Source: Luteibacter sp.
GTDB taxonomy: Bacteria; Pseudomonadota; Gammaproteobacteria; Xanthomonadales; Rhodanobacteraceae
Direction: 5' to 3'
NCBI RefSeq assembly: GCF_009912395.1
Contig: NZ_WNDO01000037.1
Span: 1 to 39,630 of the forward strand
DNA: 39,630 nucleotides
Both the position numbers and the translations under genes were made by a program. The first letter of the stretch is position 1. The number at the start of each line of letters is the position of its first letter. A model generated the notes under the pieces. That model made no database searches. It had not been told where the DNA came from and worked only from the letters and a program-made list of their open reading frames with translations. Positions 1 to 9,039 of the stretch are shown piece by piece.

Positions 1-63
1 TGCCTGCTGCCTGAACTCCAGGCTGAACTCCTGCCCCTTTCTGCCTGCCTTGCTCTTGGTCAT
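1..63 (-). CDS. IS3-family transposase OrfA, N-terminal fragment
   Basis: The ATG is at 61-63 on the minus strand behind a strong GGAGGTGG ribosome binding site. Only 21 codons fit before the window edge, starting MTKSKAGRKGQEF, and they are identical to the start of the right-hand copy at 39379. OrfA of IS3 elements is a small helix-turn-helix protein, usually joined to OrfB by programmed frameshifting to form the active transposase. Nothing beyond the first residues can be judged here; the identification rests on the longer right copy. Confidence 0.8.
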   Translation of the reverse strand, partial: MTKSKAGRKGQEFSLEFRQQA

Positions 64-127
64 CGTCCACCTCCTATTGCGATAGTTAATCGCTTATAGG
101 GGTGTCCGTGAAACGGGGGCAAGATCA
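1..127 (-). mobile_element. IS3-family element, left copy (5' end only)
   Basis: Reverse-complementing the first 127 bases gives exactly the sequence seen at 39315-39441: a terminus starting TGATCTTGCCCCCG, a short leader, GGAGGTGG as ribosome binding site, and the start of an OrfA gene. A TG-starting end followed closely by a small HTH protein is typical of the IS3 family. The homology with the right copy stops at the base next to the TG (128 versus 39314), which fixes the element boundary. Only this end is in the window, so subgroup, length and target duplication cannot be read. Confidence 0.85.
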
Positions 128-278
128 CCCCACCCTGGTCCGATATCGACGCATTGCGCTTCTCTACCGGACGATAGACGCATCAGCTCTCATGGATTAC
201 GCCGATCCCACGCAAAGCTCCGCTTTGGTTTGGATCGATCAACGATTGCCGATGTACAGCCAAGGATATCTACATGGA

Positions 279-1157
279 TTAATTGGCAGGCGCATCCACC
301 GACGACGTGGAATCCCCCGTCTGCGCCTTGAGGATGTTGGTGTAGTACGTAGCGGCGGCCGACCGGCTAAGCCTGCCGTTGGGCGCCCAGATCATCACCC
401 CGGCATAGCCCGCGTTCGACACGCTCTTGGCGACGTCATAGACGCGCGAGGCGGAGGTCGATCCCGGATCGATGCCCAGAAGCAGCTGGTTCTTCGTCAT
501 GCCGGCCGCGGTGTAGTTGGACAGGTTGGTGACATTCTCGTTGTATGTCATCTCATAACCTTCGGTCAGCAGCTTGGCGACATTCGTGGTCGACCTGAAA
601 TAAGCGCTGTCCGACCACAAGGCCTTGCTGAGGATCTTTTTGTCGAAACTAGCGTTGTTCTTGATCGCGCTCAGCAGGTTGTAGAACGCGCTCGTATCGC
701 CGCTGCATGTCGAATACTCGTCGTCGACATCGATGCCATCCAGGCCATACTTCACAACGTCCGCCACCATGCTGTCGGACAGGCTCTTGATAGCGTCCTT
801 GCTCATCGTGCAGGATCAACCCGCTTGCTGATGATTGCCCAGGTAGGCGATCTGGACCTTGACACCTTTCTTCTGCAACGCCCGGATGACATCGATATTC
901 TTGTCGAGAACCGTGCTCATCTCGGTGTTGTAGTACAGCACCGGATTGCCCTTGCTGTCCGCATTGATATTGGCGGCGAACAGGACCAACTCGGAAAAGA
1001 ACGGCTTGCCCGTTCCGTGCACGGTGTAGTTGCCGACATCCTTCACGTCTTGCAGCGATGGATTATTGAGAAAGATGACGTTGTTCGCGGCAGAGGCCGC
1101 GAAGCTGGCAAAGCAGGCGCCCAACGCCAGCGCCAGGGAAACCGATTTACAGGACAT
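279..1157 (-). pseudogene. GH18 endo-beta-N-acetylglucosaminidase (Endo H-like), broken by in-frame TGA
   Basis: Two open segments, 1157-816 and 806-279, are in the same frame and separated by a single TGA at 816-818 (codon 114). The first begins with a signal peptide (about 24 residues ending FAASA) behind GGAG and runs to LGNHQQAG. The second carries KYGLDGIDVDDEY, the DxxDxDxE active-site signature of GH18 (D145 and E147 of the read-through product). The two parts align without gaps to Streptomyces Endo H from memory (LGNHQGAG, then KYGLDGVDFDDEY). Endo H-type enzymes cut the chitobiose core of N-glycans outside the cell. The ATG at 804-806 has no visible ribosome binding site and would lack the signal peptide, so a working restart is unlikely. 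The segment is visibly AT-richer than the neighbouring core genes and lies next to an IS end. TGG to TGA is the simplest cause; a sequencing error is the alternative. Confidence 0.8.
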
Positions 1158-1291
1158 ACCGCAATCTCCAGATCATAAGTTTTTTGAAAACTTCCTCGTT
1201 ATCTCTGCCAAGTACCGGCACAAGATGATGGCGCCCCCGGCCAAGTCGGAGCGACGATCGCAGTACCTCCCGTGTATCGAATCCAATAAAT

Positions 1292-1305
1292 TTAGATCGA
1301 TCTAA
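1292..1305. promoter_or_regulatory. 14-bp palindrome upstream of the GH18 gene
   Basis: TTAGATCGATCTAA is a perfect inverted repeat in an AT-rich stretch about 135 bases upstream of the GH18 start. It could be a regulator site for that gene, but there is no second copy in the window and no regulator nearby. The role is a guess. Confidence 0.25.
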
Positions 1306-1583
1306 TTCCCTGATGCATGATTTCTATCTCAAGTCATTACGTCCCGCACGCGGCGTCGCAACATATAGCGATACGTAGGTGGATGTAACCAACACGCAGC
1401 CGACGGCTATGTAGTCACCCCTGCCTAGGCCCGCCATGTGCTTGCCGCCACCGGCGCCGCCGCGGTGATGATCGGGTGCGGCACACAGGGCCGGCCGCGG
1501 ATCTTCCGCGAGCGGGTACGCCAAGGGTCGCGCCGAGGACGCCGACACCCCGTTGCGCCTTACCCGCGAGTACCTCGACGGTG

Positions 1584-1608
1584 GGCCGCGAGCGTATCGC
1601 TCGCGGCC
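1584..1608 (-). terminator. Hairpin after the beta-hydroxyacid dehydrogenase gene
   Basis: Perfect 11-bp stem (GGCCGCGAGCG / CGCTCGCGGCC) with a 3-base loop, 13 bases past the stop codon of the minus-strand gene ending at 1621. There is no clear T run after it, so it may be a weak or Rho-assisted terminator or an RNA-stabilising 3' end. Confidence 0.5.
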
Positions 1609-1620
1609 TGAGTGCATTGC

Positions 1621-2478
1621 TTACGGGTAGAGCCTCGCGACGCCTGTCATGTTCAGGTCGCCAAGACCCTCTTCCATCGCGCGATCGAACACGTCGCGCG
1701 TCGCCGCGAGCGTCGGAGCCGAGGTCGGCGTTCCACAGGCCGCGACCAGATAGTTGAAATCCTTGTCGATCAGGCGGATCGGAAACTGCGGGGTGAAATC
1801 ACCCGCACGGATCGAACCCACGATGCGACCCGCCACCGTGCTCCAGACCGGCGTCGAGGCCATCGCGTCGAAGATCGGGGCCGCGTCGACGCCAGCCTTC
1901 GACAACATCGCGGACAGCTCGGCCAGCGCGGTGACCTGGATGCCCAGCAGCGCATTGGTCGATAGCTTGGTCAGCGCGCCGCAACCCAGCGGCCCGACAT
2001 GCTTGACCACCGAGCCCATCTGGCAAAGCAAGGGTGCCGCGAGGTCGCAGACCTCCTTGTCACCACCCACGAGGTAGACGAGCTGCCCCGACTCCGCCTG
2101 CGGCAGGCTACCGGAGACCGGCGCCTCGACGAAACGCACATGCTTCGCACGCATCGCCTCGCCCAGCGCACGCACGCCGTCCGGCGAGAGCGTGGAGCTA
2201 TCGATCGCGAGTGCGTCCGGCGCCATGCCATGCAATGCGCCATCGCCCTCTCGCGTCCAGACATCGGCCGACACTGCATCGTCGGTGAGCATCGCGATCA
2301 CGATATCGGCGCCTGTTGCGGCCTCGCGCGGCGAAGCCGCCCACGCCGCACCCTGCACCGTCGCCTCGATGGGCGCCGAGCGCGTGCGATTCCACGCCGT
2401 CACCTCATGACCCGCCGCGATCAGACGGGCGCACATGCGCCGGCCCATTTCGCCGAGTCCCAGGAATGCCACCTTCAT
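1621..2478 (-). CDS. NAD(P)-dependent beta-hydroxyacid dehydrogenase (3-hydroxyisobutyrate dehydrogenase family)
   Basis: A 285-residue protein, the normal family length. It opens with the Rossmann glycine motif GLGEMG (residues 7-12), followed by NRT, the usual NADP-contacting region. VEAPVSGSLPQAESG near residue 120 is the substrate-binding DxPVSGG motif, and GCGALTKLSTNALLG near residue 170 holds the catalytic lysine. Such cytosolic enzymes oxidise 3-hydroxyisobutyrate, tartronate semialdehyde or related hydroxy acids; the exact substrate cannot be read. The start at 2478 is chosen because the Rossmann strand begins there and GGAGC lies just upstream; a longer open frame to 2583 has no homologous content. 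No valine-degradation gene is adjacent, so a housekeeping semialdehyde reductase is as likely as a true MmsB. Confidence 0.85.
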   Translation of the reverse strand: MKVAFLGLGEMGRRMCARLIAAGHEVTAWNRTRSAPIEATVQGAAWAASPREAATGADIVIAMLTDDAVSADVWTREGDGALHGMAPDALAIDSSTLSPDGVRALGEAMRAKHVRFVEAPVSGSLPQAESGQLVYLVGGDKEVCDLAAPLLCQMGSVVKHVGPLGCGALTKLSTNALLGIQVTALAELSAMLSKAGVDAAPIFDAMASTPVWSTVAGRIVGSIRAGDFTPQFPIRLIDKDFNYLVAACGTPTSAPTLAATRDVFDRAMEEGLGDLNMTGVARLYP

Positions 2479-2599
2479 CGTCGTTGCTCCTTCGTATGTC
2501 CTGACAAGCCGCCCATGGTGAGCGGTTTTTGGCAGGACTTCGATAACGTGCAAGGCATGACAGTCTTGCCCTGCGTTCATCAATGAACACGTGAAGCGC

Positions 2600-3586
2600 T
2601 TAGCGTGCCGCGCGCAATGGTTCGTCGTCCGGCAACGTGATCGATACCGGCAGACCGGCGCGACCGTAACGGGCTAGGTATCGACCCAGGGTGTCGAGAT
2701 GGACACCTTCGGACGGTCGGCGCCCAAAGGCATCGCACTGGCTGGCCGCGTCGACCTGCGCCAGCAGCTGCGCGCATTCCATCCGGTAACCCAGGTCAAG
2801 GAACAAGGCGGCGGCCCGCGCGACATCGCTCAGCGGCGCCGGCGCGAACGCCCGCTCGCCCGGTTCTTCCACCAGCATGCCGTGATCGCCACAGGAAAGC
2901 TTGATGGAAAGCGCCTCGCGCAGGCGAGCCTCCGCGTCGTCACCGCGATAGCGGCAGCGATCGCTCCACCAGCTCCAGTAGTGGATCGTGTCGCCCAACC
3001 CGTGCAGCGCGTCGGCCAGCAAGGCCGGGCCGCCCTCCACGGCGTCGTTCGAGATCACCAGTACCAGGCTCTCGCCCTCGGTGAGCGTCACCATGGTCGC
3101 CGCCACGTCGGCACCAACGCCCATGGGGTGAGAGCACGCGACATGCCAGCCCTGCGTCGTCCGCGCGGTGTTGGCCGGCCGGCCGTCGATACCGGCGGCG
3201 CAGACGAGACGGAACGCGACATGGCCTTCCGTGCAGGTCACGATACGCACGAAGCGCCCCTTGGCGATGGCTTGCCCGGAGCGCCCTTCCGCCAGTGGCA
3301 TGAAATCGGCCACCCGCAGCTCCGCGCCATCGAGATGGCCCGTCGTCTCCAGGACATTGGTGCCGGGCACGTAGGCCTGCTGCCAGTCGACATCGCCATC
3401 CAGATGCAGGCTGATCAGGTCGCGCTCGTCGTGCGACGCGCGCAGCGTGCCCGCTTCGCGATCGATGGCGAGGCAGGCCAGCGCGGCATCGGCGCGAACG
3501 CGGCCGAAACCACGGAGGTCGCCGATGGGCAGGCCGCGAAAGGGCAGCTGGCCGTCGGTCACGGCCGCAAGCTTGGACTGGTTCAC
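2600..3586 (-). CDS. GH15/trehalase-like N-terminal domain protein, shortened
   Basis: 328 residues from a GTG at 3586 preceded by AGGAAAG; an ATG at 3685 is possible but would overlap the likely promoter of the divergent oxidoreductase gene. The first 220 or so residues resemble the beta-sandwich domain in front of bacterial GH15 glucoamylase/trehalase-like enzymes, ending in the hinge motif TIHYWSWWSDRCRYRGD. Full-length members then have an (alpha/alpha)6 catalytic barrel of about 350 residues. Here only about 100 residues follow, and I do not see the catalytic Glu motifs. The protein is therefore a domain relic or a stand-alone version with a new role, probably not a working hydrolase. 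No signal peptide is visible. The frame stays open with a normal codon pattern to its TAG/TGA end, so it does not look like fresh decay. Confidence 0.6.
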   Translation of the reverse strand: MNQSKLAAVTDGQLPFRGLPIGDLRGFGRVRADAALACLAIDREAGTLRASHDERDLISLHLDGDVDWQQAYVPGTNVLETTGHLDGAELRVADFMPLAEGRSGQAIAKGRFVRIVTCTEGHVAFRLVCAAGIDGRPANTARTTQGWHVACSHPMGVGADVAATMVTLTEGESLVLVISNDAVEGGPALLADALHGLGDTIHYWSWWSDRCRYRGDDAEARLREALSIKLSCGDHGMLVEEPGERAFAPAPLSDVARAAALFLDLGYRMECAQLLAQVDAASQCDAFGRRPSEGVHLDTLGRYLARYGRAGLPVSITLPDDEPLRAAR

Positions 3587-3631
3587 CGTGGTCTTTCCTG
3601 GCCCCTGGGGAGGGAGCGCGAGCGCGCGGAG

Positions 3632-3652
3632 GTTGGCGGAGCGACCGCCAAC
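3632..3652. repeat. Hairpin in the GH15-like/fdh divergent region
   Basis: GTTGGCGG and CCGCCAAC form a perfect 8-bp stem around AGCGA, between the divergent genes starting at 3586 and 3738. It could be a regulator site or a structured leader; nothing decides between these. Confidence 0.3.
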
Positions 3653-3677
3653 ACCGTGTGAAAGAACGCCCGGTGAC

Positions 3678-3706
3678 GTTTTCATCAGGGGGCGCGGGCG
3701 TAGAAT
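3678..3706 (+). promoter_or_regulatory. Candidate promoter of the FdhF/YdeP gene
   Basis: TAGAAT at 3701-3706 is a good -10 box 31 bases before the ATG at 3738; the -35 (GTTTTC, 3678-3683, 17-base spacer) is poor. The call rests mainly on the -10. Confidence 0.35.
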
Positions 3707-3737
3707 GACGTTTCCGCGGATCGAGCGAGCGCCAGCC

Positions 3738-6060
<2,323 letters not shown>

Positions 6061-6068
<8 letters not shown>

Positions 6069-6867
6069 CGACCGGCCGCCGGCCGGTTGCGCCACTCGCA
6101 CGATGTGGCGTTTTGAGGACGGCCATGGCGAGGAAGCTGTCGACCGCCTCGCCGAGGAGGTTCCCGTCGCCATCCATGTCGACGGGGACGCCTTCGCGGT
6201 GATGATGGCATCACCGATGGATATCGAGGATTTTGCCCGAGGCTTCGCTCTGACCGAAAGCCTCGTCTCGTCAATGGACGATATCGTCGGCATCGCGGTG
6301 GACGAGTTCCTCGAAGGTATCGTCGTCCATCTGACTACGGCGGAAGGCGCCCCCGCGTCGAAGAAAAACGCACGGCAGATCCCGGGGCGCAGTGGCTGCG
6401 GCATCTGCGGCACGCGCGAACTCGAAGATGTCGTCCGCCAGCCTCCCCGTATCGACGGTGGTCCTACGATCACCGCCGTTACGATTCAGCGGGCACTCGA
6501 TGCATTGCGTTCGCGTCAACCGGTCAACGCCTTCACCGGTTCGGTGCATGCTGCCGCCTGGGTACGCGATGACGGAGGGATCGTCCTCGTCCGCGAGGAT
6601 GTCGGTCGACACAATGCGTTGGACAAGCTGATCGGCGCGATGGCTGTCGCAGGGATCGATGCCTCGGGCGGATTCGCCCTGATCACCAGCCGAGCCAGTT
6701 ACGAGATGGTGACCAAGGCCGCCACGGCGGGGATTGCAATGGTGGTGGCGATCTCAGCGCCGACGGCGCTGGCGGTGCAGCTGGCGAACAGTTGCGGCGT
6801 GACGCTGGCTGGGTTCGCGCGGCCGGGGCGGTTTAACGTGTATAGCTGGCCGGAACGTATCCGATAG
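6061..6867 (+). CDS. fdhD: Formate dehydrogenase accessory sulfurtransferase FdhD
   Basis: 268 residues, normal for FdhD. The loop SGCGICGTRE puts the two conserved cysteines at 113 and 116; in E. coli FdhD this CxxC pair takes sulfur from IscS and passes it to the molybdenum cofactor, which is required for formate dehydrogenase activity. Other family blocks are FTGSVHAAAW, REDVGRHNALDKLIG, LITSRASYEMVTKA and FARPGRFNVYS. The start ATGCATGA overlaps the stop of the upstream oxidoreductase by 8 bases, so the two are co-transcribed and probably translationally coupled. The stop at 6867 is followed after 9 bases by a REP palindrome. Confidence 0.95.
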
Positions 6868-6876
6868 CCACGGCCT

Positions 6877-6922
6877 TGTAGGAGCGCGCTTGCGCGCGAT
6901 CGCGCGCAAGCGCGCTCCTACA
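6877..6922. repeat. REP palindrome, perfect (copy 1)
   Basis: A 46-bp perfect inverted repeat made of the unit TGTAGGAGCGCGCTTGCGCG and its complement. It lies in the 57 bases between the convergent fdhD (ends 6867) and the small gene ending at 6925, and can form one long hairpin on either transcript. Copies of the same unit occur at 15815, 24864, 31232 and 33221. It probably works as a shared 3' end or transcript stabiliser. Confidence 0.9.
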
Positions 6923-6924
6923 GA

Positions 6925-7263
6925 TTAACCCTTGCGGCGCTTCAGGCTGTCCTTCACATCGACGTCGAAGAGAACCTTCGTCGCGACGGTGTCCAGGCCC
7001 GGAATGTCGAAGATCAGGCCATCCTTGCTCGGCAGGCGCGCCTTCAAGTCCAGCAGTTGCGTGCGAGGAACTTCCAGCCGCCACTCGTGCGCGTTGCCGT
7101 CGAGCACGCAGGCGTCGCGTTCCGTGGCATCGATCGCATAGCGCATCGTGAAGGCCTTGCCGAACGCGGTAGAGCCCAGCAGGGCCACGTTGTCCAGCAG
7201 TTCGCCCAGTTCGTCCTCGTCGATCCGCACGCGGATCGTGTCGTTTTCCAGCTGTACCCTCAT
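6925..7263 (-). CDS. Conserved hypothetical protein, third gene of the moeA-mobA operon
   Basis: 112 residues, acidic first half (VRIDEDELGELLDNVALLG), no signal peptide or membrane segment, and a Lys/Arg-rich tail (KDSLKRRKG). I do not recognise a characterised family. The start is fixed by ATGA: its ATG at 7263 overlaps the mobA stop (TGA, 7262-7260), implying translational coupling. A longer frame begins at 7281 but would overlap mobA further. The tight linkage to moeA and mobA and the facing FDH-like genes suggest a role in molybdenum cofactor supply or a Mo enzyme. This is guilt by association only. Confidence 0.7.
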   Translation of the reverse strand: MRVQLENDTIRVRIDEDELGELLDNVALLGSTAFGKAFTMRYAIDATERDACVLDGNAHEWRLEVPRTQLLDLKARLPSKDGLIFDIPGLDTVATKVLFDVDVKDSLKRRKG

Positions 7264-7790
7264 GAGGTCGCCTCGCGCCATTCGTCCGGTGTATTGCAGT
7301 TGACCAGCCAGCGTGTGTCCAGACCGTCGAGCGGCAGCGTGACGGCGTCCAGCCGGGACAGCAAGGTGGACGGCGAACGCTCGGACGGCGGCAAGTTCAT
7401 CAGACTCTCGATCAGGTCGCGCGTCGGGTCGTCCAGTTCCAGCGCCATAGGCAAGGGATGCCCGATCCAACGCGCCGCCCTGCCTCCCGCGGAAAGCAAC
7501 GGCGCCAGCACTGCCGTGCACAAACGCGGCATATCCACCGGCACGACCAGCCAGCGCCCGTCAGGCAGGAACGGCGCAGCACTGGCCAGGCCGCCCAGGG
7601 GGCCTGCCGCGTCGAAGCGATCGGGTATGCCGCCCGGCCGGGAGCCGCTCATCACCACCAACTCGGCGCCCACGTCGCGCAGCACGCGTGAGGTCCGCTC
7701 CAACACCGTAACGCCATCGACGATAAGGGACGCTTTGTCGCGGCCCATCCGTGACGACAGCCCTCCAGCCAGGACCAGTCCACCGATCAT
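7260..7790 (-). CDS. mobA: Molybdenum cofactor guanylyltransferase MobA
   Basis: 176 residues from the ATG at 7790. The nucleotide-binding loop LAGGLSSRMGRDKA is at residues 6-19 and the metal-binding VPVDMPRL near residue 88; both are hallmarks of MobA, which adds GMP to Mo-molybdopterin to make the MGD cofactor used by DMSO-reductase-family enzymes such as the oxidoreductase at 3738. The start is supported by an ATGA overlap with the restored moeA frame (stop 7789-7787) and by the glycine loop beginning five residues in; an upstream ATG at 7817 adds unrelated residues. It is slightly shorter than E. coli MobA (194). Confidence 0.9.
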   Translation of the reverse strand: MIGGLVLAGGLSSRMGRDKASLIVDGVTVLERTSRVLRDVGAELVVMSGSRPGGIPDRFDAAGPLGGLASAAPFLPDGRWLVVPVDMPRLCTAVLAPLLSAGGRAARWIGHPLPMALELDDPTRDLIESLMNLPPSERSPSTLLSRLDAVTLPLDGLDTRWLVNCNTPDEWREATS

Positions 7791-8970
7791 GTCGCGTCCA
7801 CGGGATCGAGCGGCCACGCTTCAGCCGTTCCGGCGAACGCATCGTCTGCCGTCAGCCAAATATCTGCCCGGGTGAACGGGGCGATGCGATACGCCGCCTG
7901 CTTCGGCAGCAGCCTCGCGGCGCCCCCTCTGCCCATGTGCCGAACTGGAAGTGACGCAGGCCCATGCGCAAGGCAGGCGCCTCGACGAGCGGTACCTGTC
8001 GCGGCTGCTCGCGCGGCATGCCGGCCATCGCACGCAACACGGGCGCGACGAAGAAGCGATAGCCCACGGCCACCGCGATCGGGTTGCCCGGCAGGGCAAT
8101 CACCAGCGGGCCGTCGTCGAAGCGCGCGGCAAGCAGGAGTTTGCCGGGACGAATGGCCACCTTGTGGAACAACTCGCGTGCGCCAAGCGATACCAGCGCC
8201 TCCGGCACGAAATCGAAGCGCCCCGCCGACACGGCACCGGTGGTGACGATCAGATCCGCTCCCGCCTCGCGAGCCTGGGCGACGGCGCGATGGAACGCGT
8301 CGCCCGTGTCAGGCACACGCGAGCGCGCGATCATGGACACGCCCCAGTGGGACAGCGCCGCAGCGAGGTACGGACCGTTGGAATCGTGGATACCGCCGTC
8401 AGGCAACACACCAGCGTCGTGGAGTTCGCTACCCGTATTGATGATGGCGACCCGAGGCTGCCGCGTGACGTCGCATCGAGCGATACCCAGGGCCGCGAGC
8501 AACATGATGCTGGCGGCGTCGATGCGCCGACCGGATGGAAATATCTCGTCGCCCTGGGCAACATCGCTTCCCGCGCGCCGGATGTTCTGTCCTTGAGCTT
8601 CGTCGGAGGAAAGGCGTACACGCATGCCGATGCGCTCGCATCGCTCCACCGGAACGACCGAGTCGAACCCATCCGGAATACGCGCGCCGGTAGCGATCTC
8701 GCAGGCTTCCGCGCCCGGATAGGACGCCGTGGCGTCGCCCGCCGCATGCATCGCGACCACTTCGAACGTATCGCCGGCTTTCAGGCCCTCGGGAGGCGTG
8801 CGGAGGGCAAAACCGTCCATGACCGAATTGTCGAACCCCGGCAATGACAGCGGGCTGGTGACGGCCCTCGCGAGGACACGTCCCCGCGCGTCGTCGAGCG
8901 ACACGTTCTCGATATCGAGCCGCGCCGTTTCCGCGAGCAACAGGTCGATGGCATCACGGTAGGAGATCAT
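7787..8970 (-). CDS. moeA: Molybdopterin molybdenumtransferase MoeA, with apparent -1 frameshift
   Basis: MoeA inserts molybdate into adenylylated molybdopterin. Family motifs are present: FDNSVMDGFAL, TGAVSAGRFDFV and LPGNPIAVAVGY. As read, the frame ends at 7852 with an Arg/Ser-rich tail (GCCRSRRRIASPRSPG) unlike MoeA. Shifting frame at the G5 run (C at 7923-7927 on the plus strand) gives a sensible C-terminus, RLLPKQAAYRIAPFTRADIW, ending TGA at 7789-7787 in an ATGA overlap with mobA. One extra G restores a protein of about 394 residues, near the family length of about 400. Either a sequencing or assembly slip in a homopolymer, or a real mutation that would remove only the C-terminal domain IV. 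The start at 8970 has GGGGTAGG upstream. First gene of a three-gene operon. Confidence 0.85.
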
Positions 8971-8990
8971 GGGGAAAGCCTACCCCAACA

Positions 8991-9021
8991 GGCCCCTGCC
9001 GGGACGAACCCGGCAGGGGCC
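8991..9021 (-). terminator. Hairpin terminator after the EF-G-like gene
   Basis: Perfect 13-bp GC-rich stem (GGCCCCTGCCGGG / CCCGGCAGGGGCC) around ACGAA, between the stop at 9040 and the moeA start at 8970, both on the minus strand. No T run follows, so termination may be partial. It separates the elongation-factor gene from the Moco operon. Confidence 0.65.
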
Positions 9022-9039
9022 ATATCATCGACGGCGACC

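Larger units (their letters stand above)
1158..1620. other. Gene-free interval upstream of the GH18 gene
   Basis: I see no supported gene in these 463 bases. An open frame at 1324-1617 (minus) is low-complexity, lacks a ribosome binding site and runs through a perfect hairpin, so I discount it. Visible items are the GGAG site for the GH18 gene just above 1157, an AT-rich stretch at 1165-1200, a perfect 14-bp palindrome TTAGATCGATCTAA at 1292-1305, and the hairpin at 1584-1608. Confidence 0.5.

Noticed and set aside
816-818. Selenocysteine reading of the TGA in the GH18 gene
   Set aside because: No selenocysteine-insertion-like stem is evident just after it, and family members have no Cys at this place.
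1324-1617. 97-codon open frame between the GH18 and dehydrogenase genes
   Set aside because: No ribosome binding site, its start lies just before a perfect hairpin that it runs through, and no conserved pattern was found.
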